64,000 nt of DNA, taken from assembly GCA_020636495.1 (NCBI GenBank), contig JACJXQ010000008.1, positions 2,604,001 through 2,668,000 of the forward strand. Direction: 5' to 3'. Both the position numbers and the translations under genes were made by a program. The first letter of the stretch is position 1; each line of letters starts with the position of its first letter. This stretch comes from Chitinophagales bacterium (GTDB lineage: Bacteria > Bacteroidota > Bacteroidia > Chitinophagales > Chitinophagaceae). Positions 15,959-23,831 of this stretch are shown here, one piece after another. The notes under the pieces were generated by a model. It was not told the DNA's origin, ran no database searches, and was given only the letters and a program-made list of their open reading frames with translations.

Positions 15959-17413
15959 ATGGAACCTTTGAAACAAGAAGACCCTAAGGACATCATGAAG
16001 ACAGACTGGTTCAACGAACTGTATGAGGCATCGAAGGCAGCAAAAAAACAAAACGAGCAAATACCGCTGCAACCTCCCGGAGAAGAAGAAAGCAAAGGCT
16101 ATCGCTGCTTTGCCGACAAGCTGTACACTACCCTGCCCGAAATGCTGCGTGTACCCGCAAAGCGTTTCAGCGATGGTGAGGAGCGGGAGCTGTTCCTGGT
16201 AAGTGCACTGGGTGTAATAAGCGGCATGCTGCCCAACTATTACGGCAACTACTTTGGCAGCAATGTGGGTACCAACCTGTATTGCTTTGTAGTAGGCGCC
16301 TACGGCACGGGCAAGGGCGCTTTGAAATGGGCAAGGCTGCTGGGCGAGATCACCCACCTGAACAGGCTGGACGAAGCCAAAGAAGAAGAAGCACGCTACA
16401 AGCGCGACAAGGTGCAGTATAACATGCTGCTGGCACAATACAACAAAGGCAAGCTGGCAGAACCGCCCGCAGAGCCCGCACAGCCACGCCACCTGAAACT
16501 GTTCATACCCGCCAACACCACCAAGACCGCCGTAATGCAACTGCTGGAAGAGAACGACGGCAGCGGTATTATTTTTGAAACGGAGGGCGACACGTTGGCC
16601 GATATGCTGCGGCAGGACTATGGCAACTTCAGCGATATACTGCGCAAGGCCTACCACCACGAGCCGCTCAGCTTTTTTCGCCGTGCCAACAACGAGGATG
16701 TGACCGTGCAAAACCCGGCATTAAGCGTAGTGCTATCCGGCACTTACGACCAACTGCTGAAACTGATACCCAGTATAGATAACGGGCTGTACAGCAGGTT
16801 CATGTTCTACATGCTGCATGGCAACAACGATTTTCGCGATCCCTTCAGCAAGAACGACTTTACCCATGCGCTGCATATAGAGAACTACGCAGGCAAATAC
16901 GCCGACCTGTATCGCCTGTTGCAACATCAGCAGGTAGCCAAACAGTTTACGCTTACCGCAGCGCAGCAACAACAATTTGTAGCGCACTTCAGGTATGTAA
17001 AAGAATGGACGCAGGACAAGATAGGCACCGAGCTGGACGGCAGCATCAACCGTATGGCGCTGATGGCCTACCGTATAGCCATGATACTGACCATACTGCG
17101 CCACTACGAGGCTGACACGCAACTGCAACGCGCCGCGCTTACCTGCACCGATACCGACCTGCAAAACGCACTGGACATTATGGACGTGCTGAGTTACAAC
17201 GCTACAGACGTGTATAAATACCTGGGCAAACACGGCAGCAGGCGTGCCGCCAACATCAACAGCGATGAAAATACAGACGCACAACGCAACCTGTGCTACC
17301 GCTACAGCCAGCAGGGCATGAGCCTGCGCAAAATAGCCGTGGAGGTGTTTGGCAATATACACGCACACGGACGGGTAAGGCGCATACTGAAAAACTATGG
17401 CATACAGGAATAG
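15959..17413 (+). CDS. DUF3987-like P-loop protein of the repeat cluster
   Basis: A 484-aa protein. After a charged, low-complexity N-terminus (1-45) comes a DUF3987-like ATPase core: LPNYYGNYFGSNVGTNLYCF, then VVGAYGTGKGALK (Walker A-like, about 111-123), a charged helical insert (about 135-175), FETEGDTLADML (Walker B-like acidic segment) and VVLSGTYDQLLKLI. The last 50 residues (RNLCYRYSQQGMSLRKIAVEVFG ... GRVRRILKNYGI) look like a DNA-binding helix-turn-helix. DUF3987 proteins are common on mobile elements, next to primase or VirE-N domains, and may be helicases. A 14-codon frame starting MKKYHYG overlaps its start at 15943. R2 follows its stop codon after one base. Confidence 0.65.
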   Translation: MEPLKQEDPKDIMKTDWFNELYEASKAAKKQNEQIPLQPPGEEESKGYRCFADKLYTTLPEMLRVPAKRFSDGEERELFLVSALGVISGMLPNYYGNYFGSNVGTNLYCFVVGAYGTGKGALKWARLLGEITHLNRLDEAKEEEARYKRDKVQYNMLLAQYNKGKLAEPPAEPAQPRHLKLFIPANTTKTAVMQLLEENDGSGIIFETEGDTLADMLRQDYGNFSDILRKAYHHEPLSFFRRANNEDVTVQNPALSVVLSGTYDQLLKLIPSIDNGLYSRFMFYMLHGNNDFRDPFSKNDFTHALHIENYAGKYADLYRLLQHQQVAKQFTLTAAQQQQFVAHFRYVKEWTQDKIGTELDGSINRMALMAYRIAMILTILRHYEADTQLQRAALTCTDTDLQNALDIMDVLSYNATDVYKYLGKHGSRRAANINSDENTDAQRNLCYRYSQQGMSLRKIAVEVFGNIHAHGRVRRILKNYGIQE

Positions 17414-17414
17414 C

Positions 17415-17457
17415 CTGTAGCGGTTGACGCACTGTAGCGCGCGCGTCAATGCGTCAA
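17415..17457 (+). repeat. Palindromic repeat R2
   Basis: This copy begins one base after the TAG of the DUF3987-like gene. It holds two TGTAGCG motifs and the stem TTGACGC (17424-17430) with GCGTCAA (17443-17449), followed by TGCGTCAA. Relative to R1 the outer C-G pair is replaced by T-A, a change on both sides that keeps the pairing. Confidence 0.82.
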
Positions 17458-17576
17458 TCCCCCTATCCCCCTAAAGGGGAGATTCAATACGCATATAGAA
17501 TAGCCGTTTTACATCGCGATTATTATATGTAAATGAACTTATCATAATTAGTCTCCCCTTTAGGGGGATAGGGGGA
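17458..17576. mobile_element. MITE-like element with 25-bp terminal inverted repeats
   Basis: Two perfect 25-base inverted repeats (17458-17482 and 17552-17576, rich in runs of C and G around CCCTAAAGGGG) enclose 69 AT-rich bases without a reading frame. Total length is 119 bases. Such C-run/G-run repeats are scattered through many Bacteroidota genomes. No target-site duplication is clear. It sits between repeat R2 and the start of the next gene, so it could also fold as one long hairpin in RNA. Confidence 0.6.
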
Positions 17577-17622
17577 CTACTCAGCAAAGACGAATAAAAA
17601 ACAAACCAAAAAAACTACAACC

Positions 17623-18282
17623 ATGATAGAAATAAGATGTACAAAAATTGAGCAATGCCGCAACCAACCTGCCCTTTATGGCAAACTGCTGGCACTGAAA
17701 CAGGCCTTACAGGAAGGACAGAACGGCAACTTCAACTCGGGCATGAGCAGCAAATGGCGCAGTGCGGCGCTGACCGTACACCACGGGGCAGACATAGATA
17801 CGGCATACAACAACTTAGCCTTCAACCTGGGCACGTTCAGCAGCAAGGCATGTAAGGAGAAACAGGAGCCGATGCTGGACAGTTTCACCAGCTATTTTGA
17901 GCAACTGAACAACAACGGGTGGCAATTTAAATACGGCAACAAACAGGTGAGCTGGCAGGGCCTGCACGATGAGGTAAAAATGACGGGACAAGCACCCTGG
18001 ATAATGGAACGCAACGGGCGCTATCATTGCCACTACATAACAGAAAAGCCCTACCCCGGCTGGCAGCAGCAACTCAGGTACCCGCTGCTGCAACAATATA
18101 TAGCCAACAATATACTGGACTGCGACCCGCAACTGGTGAGCATAGGCATATATACCATACTGGACAAGCAGTTTATTATGATGCGATACGCAGAGGATGA
18201 ACTACAGGAAGCACAGGCAGAAGCACGAAACATTTTTGCCGATGTACACCGGGCGTTTACCCGTGAGCTGCATACCCTATAA
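17623..18282 (+). CDS. Orphan protein of the repeat cluster
   Basis: A 219-aa soluble protein that I do not recognise. It has no signal peptide or membrane segment. An N-terminal helical half (MIEIRCTKIEQCRNQPALYGKLLALKQ ... NNLAFNLGTFSSKACKEKQ) is followed by a Trp/Tyr-rich middle (NNNGWQFKYGNKQVSWQGLHDEV, GRYHCHYITEKPYPGW) and an acidic C-terminal helix (AEDELQEAQAEARNIF). Base use is GC-rich, like the DUF3987-like gene before it and unlike the AT-rich SIR2-like gene after it, so these two probably arrived or evolved together. R3 starts one base after its stop codon. Confidence 0.6.
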   Translation: MIEIRCTKIEQCRNQPALYGKLLALKQALQEGQNGNFNSGMSSKWRSAALTVHHGADIDTAYNNLAFNLGTFSSKACKEKQEPMLDSFTSYFEQLNNNGWQFKYGNKQVSWQGLHDEVKMTGQAPWIMERNGRYHCHYITEKPYPGWQQQLRYPLLQQYIANNILDCDPQLVSIGIYTILDKQFIMMRYAEDELQEAQAEARNIFADVHRAFTRELHTL

Positions 18283-18283
18283 C

Positions 18284-18318
18284 CACTGACGCGCTGTAGC
18301 GCGCGCGTCAGTGCGTCA
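18284..18318 (+). repeat. Palindromic repeat R3
   Basis: The longest stem of the family: CACTGACGCGC (18284-18294) pairs with GCGCGTCAGTG (18303-18313), 11 bp, around the loop TGTAGCGC, and is followed by CGTCA. It begins one base after the stop codon of the orphan gene. The order of the TGTAGC motif and the stem arms differs from R1 and R4, with the motif in the loop here. Confidence 0.82.
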
Positions 18319-18381
18319 ATTTGGGAATTGGGTGAAAACACCTTATGTAACTTTCAAAATATACTATACATTTAACTTAAT

Positions 18382-19419
18382 ATGGCAAATAGAGTAACAT
18401 ATTTACTAGGTGCTGGTGCTAGTGCTGGAGCTCTTCCAACAATGGCCAATTTTGGAGAAGCAGTTACAGAAATACTTAACCACCTTGAATCAATTAAATC
18501 GAAACAAATCAACTTTTTTTGGGATCAGAATGAGAGAAATGCATATGACCTTGTATTTGACCACTTAAACATTCTTCTAAAAGCATGCAATGAGCATAAA
18601 ACTGTTGACACATACGCAAAGATGCTGTGGTCAACCGATAAAAACAGTGAATATAAGCTTATAAAATGTACGATAATATTATTCTTCGAACTATACCGAT
18701 ATTTTAACAACAAAGTTGATAAAAGATATGATGCCTTTTTTGCCTCTATAATTTCAAAGGAAGAACCACGCTTACCTGATGAAATTCGTATTATATCATG
18801 GAACTATGACTACGAATTTGAAAAAGCTTTTATGAAATATGCATTGAGCGCGACGGAAGATATTCACTCTATTTATGATGAACTTAATGTGATACATAAA
18901 AATAGTATTCCAGTTGACTTAAAGAATAAATTCAGAATAATTAAAGTTAATGGTACGACAGGATTTTATGATACGAACCAAAAATTGACACTTGGTTTAA
19001 ACCTCCCCAACTTTCACCGCGACAAAGACATTGCAGATATGTCATGGAAAGATATAATGCCATTATTCATTAATTACAATAAATATGCTGGCAAAAACTC
19101 GAAATATATTCCTGCAATTTCATTTGAATGGGAGAAAGATGACGACGGTAGTTTAAAAAAAGCAATAACGGAGTGCACATCAATGTCACGCGCATTAGTC
19201 GTAATTGGCTATTCATTCCCAACATTTAACCGTGAAATGGATACATATATACTACAAAGTCTAAAATTGCAATCGGGAGACACTCAAGTTTACATACAGG
19301 ATGCTGACTACTATTCAATTCAATCAAAAATAGAACGATTCATCAAGAAAGACCTTACAACTTTCATTCATCAAGAAAGCAATTTAGATGAATTCTACTT
19401 ACCTCATGAATTTCGCTAA
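18382..19419 (+). CDS. SIR2-like domain protein, candidate antiphage NADase
   Basis: A 345-aa protein with a SIR2-like Rossmann fold: YLLGAGASAGALP (residues 7-19, nucleotide loop), IISWNYDYEFE (137-147, the family Asn/Asp motif), KVNGTTG (188-194) and ALVVIGYSFPTFN (271-283). Stand-alone SIR2_2-type proteins often act in antiphage defence by destroying NAD. The position where most members have His-Gly reads Asn190-Gly191, so the catalytic mechanism is uncertain. The gene is visibly AT-rich against its neighbours, which points to recent transfer. Near-consensus boxes TAACTTTC (18348) and TACATTTA (18367) precede it. R4 starts on the base after its stop codon. Confidence 0.75.
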   Translation: MANRVTYLLGAGASAGALPTMANFGEAVTEILNHLESIKSKQINFFWDQNERNAYDLVFDHLNILLKACNEHKTVDTYAKMLWSTDKNSEYKLIKCTIILFFELYRYFNNKVDKRYDAFFASIISKEEPRLPDEIRIISWNYDYEFEKAFMKYALSATEDIHSIYDELNVIHKNSIPVDLKNKFRIIKVNGTTGFYDTNQKLTLGLNLPNFHRDKDIADMSWKDIMPLFINYNKYAGKNSKYIPAISFEWEKDDDGSLKKAITECTSMSRALVVIGYSFPTFNREMDTYILQSLKLQSGDTQVYIQDADYYSIQSKIERFIKKDLTTFIHQESNLDEFYLPHEFR

Positions 19420-19453
19420 ATTGTAGCGTTGACGCGCGTGCGTCAGTGCGTCA
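19420..19453 (+). repeat. Palindromic repeat R4 (end of the cluster)
   Basis: Thirty-three of 34 bases match R1 (15829-15862). It contains TGTAGCG, TGACGC-GCGT-GCGTCA and TGCGTCA, and starts on the base directly after the TAA of the SIR2-like gene. The single difference from R1 (T for C at the outer stem position) leaves a T-G pair. Confidence 0.85.
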
Positions 19454-19533
19454 TCTGTATTTCTGTTGCTCTCTCACAAATGGCTATTGTTTTGTAATTC
19501 GCGATTGTCCTTCGCGAGCAACCCACCCCTACA

Positions 19534-19549
19534 CCCCTCCGAGGAGGGG
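19534..19549. terminator. Hairpin between the SIR2-like and DUF5686 genes
   Basis: CCCCTCC-GA-GGAGGGG, a 7-bp inverted repeat with a 2-base centre, lies between convergent genes. It may end both transcripts, although no T run follows on the plus strand. Similar C-run/G-run palindromes occur at 17458-17576 and 49702-49725. Confidence 0.5.
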
Positions 19550-19570
19550 AATATATTACACCGTCACGGT

Positions 19571-21958
19571 TTAAAAACTCAATCCCACCCCGGCAACAAA
19601 CATACCGTTGCTGCCCCAATCGAAAGGGCCGTTCCAGTGGTAGAAGGCGCCGGCGTTTATGTCCAGGTAGGCTATATTCAGATAGTTGAGGCGGATGATC
19701 CTGTTGAGCATCATCCCCGTTTCGTGATAGCCCGTAGCGGGTGTACCCAGGTTGCCGCCTGCCAAACTGTTCTGCCTGTTCAGGCTGCCATACAGCAGGT
19801 TGTGTATCACGCTGATATAGGGCGCGCTGTATTTTGTTTTGTACAGCATCCTGTCAAACTCGTGTCGGTAGAACAGGCAGGCATACCTGTCGTTGTAATA
19901 CGTGTACGGGTGCATGGTCACAAAGCCGCCATATACATACAGGTACCCTTTGTTCAGCCTGTAGCCATTGGCCGCCAGCAGGAACGAGCGCGGCAGGGGT
20001 GCATCGTTCTGCGTCAGCAGCAGGCCTGCCTCCGCCCTTACTATATCCTTCCCCCACCTGTTGATATGTGTCCTGTAATTCACTGCGCCCACCACCCTCG
20101 CATAGTTCACATCATAGCCGAGGCTCCTCACATTGCCGCTACTGATATTGAGGTACAACACCGGGTATTTTGTAGCTATAGGAAAGTAATAGCCAAACAA
20201 GGGCGCTCTCTTCTCCCTGTAGGCATACCTCAGGTGCAGAGACACCTCCTGCTGCTCAAACTTTGTGTTGTAGGCATCACCGTTGCCCCACTTATAGGAG
20301 TATTGCGGTTTTAGCGTATGCAGGCTGTATTGCACATCCCCTTCCAGGTAGCCCGCCCTGCCATGTACCGTTGCGGTATAGCCCACTATCCTGTCTACCT
20401 TGTTCAGCAGCAGGCTGCGGTAGTAGCGCATATCCAGCTCGGGGTGGATACTTACATTACCACTGTTTTGGTAGGTGTTCTCGTAAGCCACCTCGGCCCA
20501 GTATTCCTTCCTGCTGTCAAAATACTTCTTTACAGAGCCGCCGTATTTCCATTGTTTGTCTTTAAAACCATAACCAAACCAGCCACCTACAGACAGGTTC
20601 TTCACCAGCTTATCATTGGTATATAAGCCCAGACCCAGCCTTGTTTTCTCATAGGCGTTATAGGTATACAGGCGAGACAGGTCGACATCTACAGCATTTA
20701 TATGTACCCTCCCCGTCACCGCAAAGTAGCCAACAACGTCCATTAGCTTATCAACACCTACATCCTCAAACACACTATCCATAAACACATAGGTATTCTG
20801 CTCTTTCAGGGTAAGCGGTTCGTGCCTTATAGCAGCCCACTCTTCGTCTGTACGCATATCTATCGAGTCGTGCAGTGTAACAGGGTATGCCTTACTGTAT
20901 TTGTCCAGGTCGTCCTCGTTGAATGAAACTGAATCTACAATGGAGTGTCCACTCAGGCGCAATCCTATCTTGGGGCTCGGATATTTTTTGAAGATGAAAT
21001 CATAATTCAGCTCGGCGGGAAACCAACGGCCGTCTACCTGCTTATAGTTCTGTTCCATTTTCAGGTAACGCTCCTGCCCGCTGTCTGCCGAGTTGGTGGT
21101 GATATGCGTTATAGCATACCCATTACTGTTGATATACACGATACCCCGCAATGAATTAAAATTGGCGCCCTTCTTTGGATAGTACGACAGCATAAATGTA
21201 GTATCACCATCCTGCACCAACTCATTGTTCAGGCTGAACTCGTATTTGCCCTGCCAGCCCGGGGCAACCGGGTGCATATAGTTGATGCCGTTCAGTGCTA
21301 TCACATCGGTATACACATGAAAAGGCAGCAGCCCCGTCACGAGGTTGGTAAAGTATGTTTTCTGAAACCCTGACAGCTTCGACGCCAGTATGGTCTCCTG
21401 CAGTTTATCACGCTTGCGGTAAGAGCGCTTGCTATAGGTCTCTCCGAATAGTATATGCCTTTGCTCTATGAATTTATTGAACTGTTGTGTACTGCTGTCA
21501 TCCTGCTTATAGTCAGCAGATGGCAACATATCCGCATCCATCTTATAATACACATGGCATTTATAAGCATCAAACAGATCGGGGTCGTGTTCTTTTTTAT
21601 GCGCAATAGCGGTATTAATAATGCGTCTTATCTTTTCATTATCGGGGCGTATCACCACTTCATCCATCTTGCCCGAAATGCGCTGTAACCGTATGGTATC
21701 GCGCAGCGGTCGCCTCACTGTAAGTGTTGAGTAACCTGCGTAAGAAATATGTAGTTCGGCAAAAGCATTGCCCGCAGGTATGGAAAATACGCCGTTGATA
21801 TCTGCAACCGTACCCCGTGTAGTATTGCCATAGCGTACAGTGGCGTATGGCAGTGTCTCTCCCGAGTAGCCATCTACCACAATGCAGCTTTTGCTATGCT
21901 GAGCACGGCATAAAACAGGTAATAAACAGAGTAGTATAAAAGTGGCAAAACGGTTCAT
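19571..21958 (-). CDS. DUF5686 outer-membrane protein with carboxypeptidase-like regulatory domain
   Basis: A 795-aa outer-membrane protein. A signal peptide (MNRFATFILLCLLPVLCRAQ) leads into a beta-sandwich of the CarboxypepD_reg type (about 25-95: VVDGYSGETLPYATVRYGNTTRGTVADINGVF is typical), then the DUF5686 region, ending as a beta-barrel with the C-terminal aromatic GVGLSF. The protein resembles TonB-dependent receptors without the plug and is common in Bacteroidota; no substrate is known. The frame opens 21 bases upstream at a weaker start. It lies 31 bases after the serine hydrolase, probably in the same transcription unit. Confidence 0.82.
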   Translation of the reverse strand: MNRFATFILLCLLPVLCRAQHSKSCIVVDGYSGETLPYATVRYGNTTRGTVADINGVFSIPAGNAFAELHISYAGYSTLTVRRPLRDTIRLQRISGKMDEVVIRPDNEKIRRIINTAIAHKKEHDPDLFDAYKCHVYYKMDADMLPSADYKQDDSSTQQFNKFIEQRHILFGETYSKRSYRKRDKLQETILASKLSGFQKTYFTNLVTGLLPFHVYTDVIALNGINYMHPVAPGWQGKYEFSLNNELVQDGDTTFMLSYYPKKGANFNSLRGIVYINSNGYAITHITTNSADSGQERYLKMEQNYKQVDGRWFPAELNYDFIFKKYPSPKIGLRLSGHSIVDSVSFNEDDLDKYSKAYPVTLHDSIDMRTDEEWAAIRHEPLTLKEQNTYVFMDSVFEDVGVDKLMDVVGYFAVTGRVHINAVDVDLSRLYTYNAYEKTRLGLGLYTNDKLVKNLSVGGWFGYGFKDKQWKYGGSVKKYFDSRKEYWAEVAYENTYQNSGNVSIHPELDMRYYRSLLLNKVDRIVGYTATVHGRAGYLEGDVQYSLHTLKPQYSYKWGNGDAYNTKFEQQEVSLHLRYAYREKRAPLFGYYFPIATKYPVLYLNISSGNVRSLGYDVNYARVVGAVNYRTHINRWGKDIVRAEAGLLLTQNDAPLPRSFLLAANGYRLNKGYLYVYGGFVTMHPYTYYNDRYACLFYRHEFDRMLYKTKYSAPYISVIHNLLYGSLNRQNSLAGGNLGTPATGYHETGMMLNRIIRLNYLNIAYLDINAGAFYHWNGPFDWGSNGMFVAGVGLSF

Positions 21959-21989
21959 TGTCATTACATACAACGACAATATTAAGGGA

Positions 21990-23186
21990 TTATTCTAAAC
22001 CCTCTTCCTCAAAATCGGCAGACATCGGTGAATTGTTGATAAGCTTATACAATGCAGGGCCGTGCTGGTAGATACCCTTATTGTATTTATTCCCAAGAAC
22101 TATGATAGTAAAATTGTCTTTGATGAACCTGAGGAATACTGTATTGTTACCATGCCACCAACCATTGTGAAATACTACTTTATCGCCGTCAGGGTAGCAG
22201 TACATGCGCCAGCCCAGGCCGTAATTCTTAACGCCGGGCCTTTCAAAAGAGCATGGGCCATAAGCATACTCTGTGGTAGCACTATCTAAGAACAGGTAGT
22301 TGTAAAAAGACTGGTCCCATTTATACATATCACGCACGGTGCTGTATATCCCCTTATCTCCATAGATACCATCAGAGAATACTATCGGGTATACAGACCA
22401 GTCATATTTGTAACTTTTGGTAGCATTACCGGGCAGTCCCCAGGCAGGGTCAAACACGAAGGTATTGGTCATACCCAGCGGCTCAAAAATATACTGCTGC
22501 ATGAAATCACGGTAATTCATCTCCGTTACTTCCTCTATCAGCCTGGCAAGTATAGCAAAGTTGCTGTTGCTGTATTTGAACCGGGTATTGGGGGTAAATT
22601 CCAACCCTGGTTTGTATTTGGCAAACATAGCCAGCAGGTCGTCATTATATATCGGCGTGACAGTATTCTTATTGTAACGTGCGTACCACCTAAGGTAATC
22701 AGGAACGCCGGAGCGGTGGTTCAGTAACATTTTGATCGTCACGTCTGGATAAGGGAAATTTGGCAGGTAAGTTTGCACCTTATGGTCAATATTCAGGTAT
22801 TTGTGCTGGTGCAGGTACATAATGGCTGTAGCTGTAAAGGTCTTGGATGTTGAGGCTAACTGTACGCCTGCGTCCGGGGTAAGTTTTCTGCCGGCTCCTT
22901 TATCTGCATATCCAAAATAACGCTCATAAATGATCTGCCCGTGATATCCTATCAATACGCTGCCGTTAAATCCATGCGCTACCTGCACACGGTAGAATGA
23001 GTCCAGTTTATACCTCATCAACTGGTATTCTACAGTGGTGGTGTCCTCAAAATAAAGATTGATACTGCCGAATTTCTTGGGTTCCCCGGTGTATTTGGGA
23101 CAAGCTTTCAGTCCTGTCGTCTGCAACGAACAAGCTAAAGCTATGATCAGGAAAAAAGCATTAAATACGGTTTTTTTATACTGCAT
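21990..23186 (-). CDS. Beta-lactamase-fold serine hydrolase
   Basis: A 398-aa exported hydrolase of the class C beta-lactamase/DD-peptidase fold. The catalytic SxxK is in QLASTSKTFTATA, the YxN in KYSNSNFAILARL, and a later GWWHGNNT stands for the KTG-like strand, here HNGWWHGN. The N-terminus has a signal peptide ending ALAC, so it may be a lipoprotein although the lipobox is atypical. Substrates in this family range from peptidoglycan to esters, so no beta-lactam resistance is implied. It follows acpH after 37 bases. Confidence 0.82.
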   Translation of the reverse strand: MQYKKTVFNAFFLIIALACSLQTTGLKACPKYTGEPKKFGSINLYFEDTTTVEYQLMRYKLDSFYRVQVAHGFNGSVLIGYHGQIIYERYFGYADKGAGRKLTPDAGVQLASTSKTFTATAIMYLHQHKYLNIDHKVQTYLPNFPYPDVTIKMLLNHRSGVPDYLRWYARYNKNTVTPIYNDDLLAMFAKYKPGLEFTPNTRFKYSNSNFAILARLIEEVTEMNYRDFMQQYIFEPLGMTNTFVFDPAWGLPGNATKSYKYDWSVYPIVFSDGIYGDKGIYSTVRDMYKWDQSFYNYLFLDSATTEYAYGPCSFERPGVKNYGLGWRMYCYPDGDKVVFHNGWWHGNNTVFLRFIKDNFTIIVLGNKYNKGIYQHGPALYKLINNSPMSADFEEEGLE

Positions 23187-23223
23187 AATACACCGGCACT
23201 ACCTACAAAACTATATCATAAGA

Positions 23224-23820
23224 TCAAGCTATCGGCCCCTTTAACTCATCATTAACAAATTTATATACTTTCTCTATAAACTCGTAGTAGCATTGTCCTA
23301 TCTCGTAGTAGCTGACAACAAATGTACGATAGGCTTCATCAACCGGCTGCATATGTTTGGCGCGACGCTGTAACCCTTGCAGGGAGCGCTGTGCGCCCAT
23401 CATATGGCGGTAATTGTACAGCCAGTTCTGCTCTTTCATATAAGGAAACATAGCTGCGAATTTCGGAGGAAAGAACTCTTTGTGCTGCTCCAGCTTTTTA
23501 TACACATCCTGTGTAAAACCCAACAGATCATCTTCTGTTTTAAAGTATGCGGGATCTGTAGCCAGGTAATGATCGAATAGTGTATCTACTATTGCACCTG
23601 AATACAAACCATAATTCTGGCGGAACCATACTGCCGCTCGCTGTACTGAGGGAAAGGTATCTGTAAAAGAATCTATTTTACGATGTAATAATATACCCTT
23701 CTGTATACCTTCCGGGTAATCATTTAAAGCCACCCTGCCTTTCACATAGTCACCTATCATATTCCCGGTAAGTATCTCTGCATCTCCCAAAGACAGGAAC
23801 GCATGACCTAAATAGTTCAT
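23224..23820 (-). CDS. acpH: Acyl carrier protein phosphodiesterase (AcpH/DUF479 family)
   Basis: A 198-aa protein of the HD-like AcpH family, which removes the 4'-phosphopantetheine arm from ACP. MNYLGHAFLSLGDAEILTGNMIGDYVKGR (1-29), ILLHRKIDSFTDTFP and VDTLFDHYLA, with conserved His and Asp, match the family. It lies 11 bases after the FUSC gene and 37 before the serine hydrolase. Confidence 0.87.
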   Translation of the reverse strand: MNYLGHAFLSLGDAEILTGNMIGDYVKGRVALNDYPEGIQKGILLHRKIDSFTDTFPSVQRAAVWFRQNYGLYSGAIVDTLFDHYLATDPAYFKTEDDLLGFTQDVYKKLEQHKEFFPPKFAAMFPYMKEQNWLYNYRHMMGAQRSLQGLQRRAKHMQPVDEAYRTFVVSYYEIGQCYYEFIEKVYKFVNDELKGPIA

Positions 23821-23831
23821 GCTGCAATCTA

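Noticed and set aside
15829..19453. Integron attC sites
   Set aside because: The repeats lack the GTTRRRY/RYYYAAC core sites and no integron integrase is in the window, so only the geometry is cassette-like.
21990..23186. Beta-lactam resistance gene
   Set aside because: The SxxK/YxN serine hydrolase fold also covers esterases and peptidases, and no resistance context is present.
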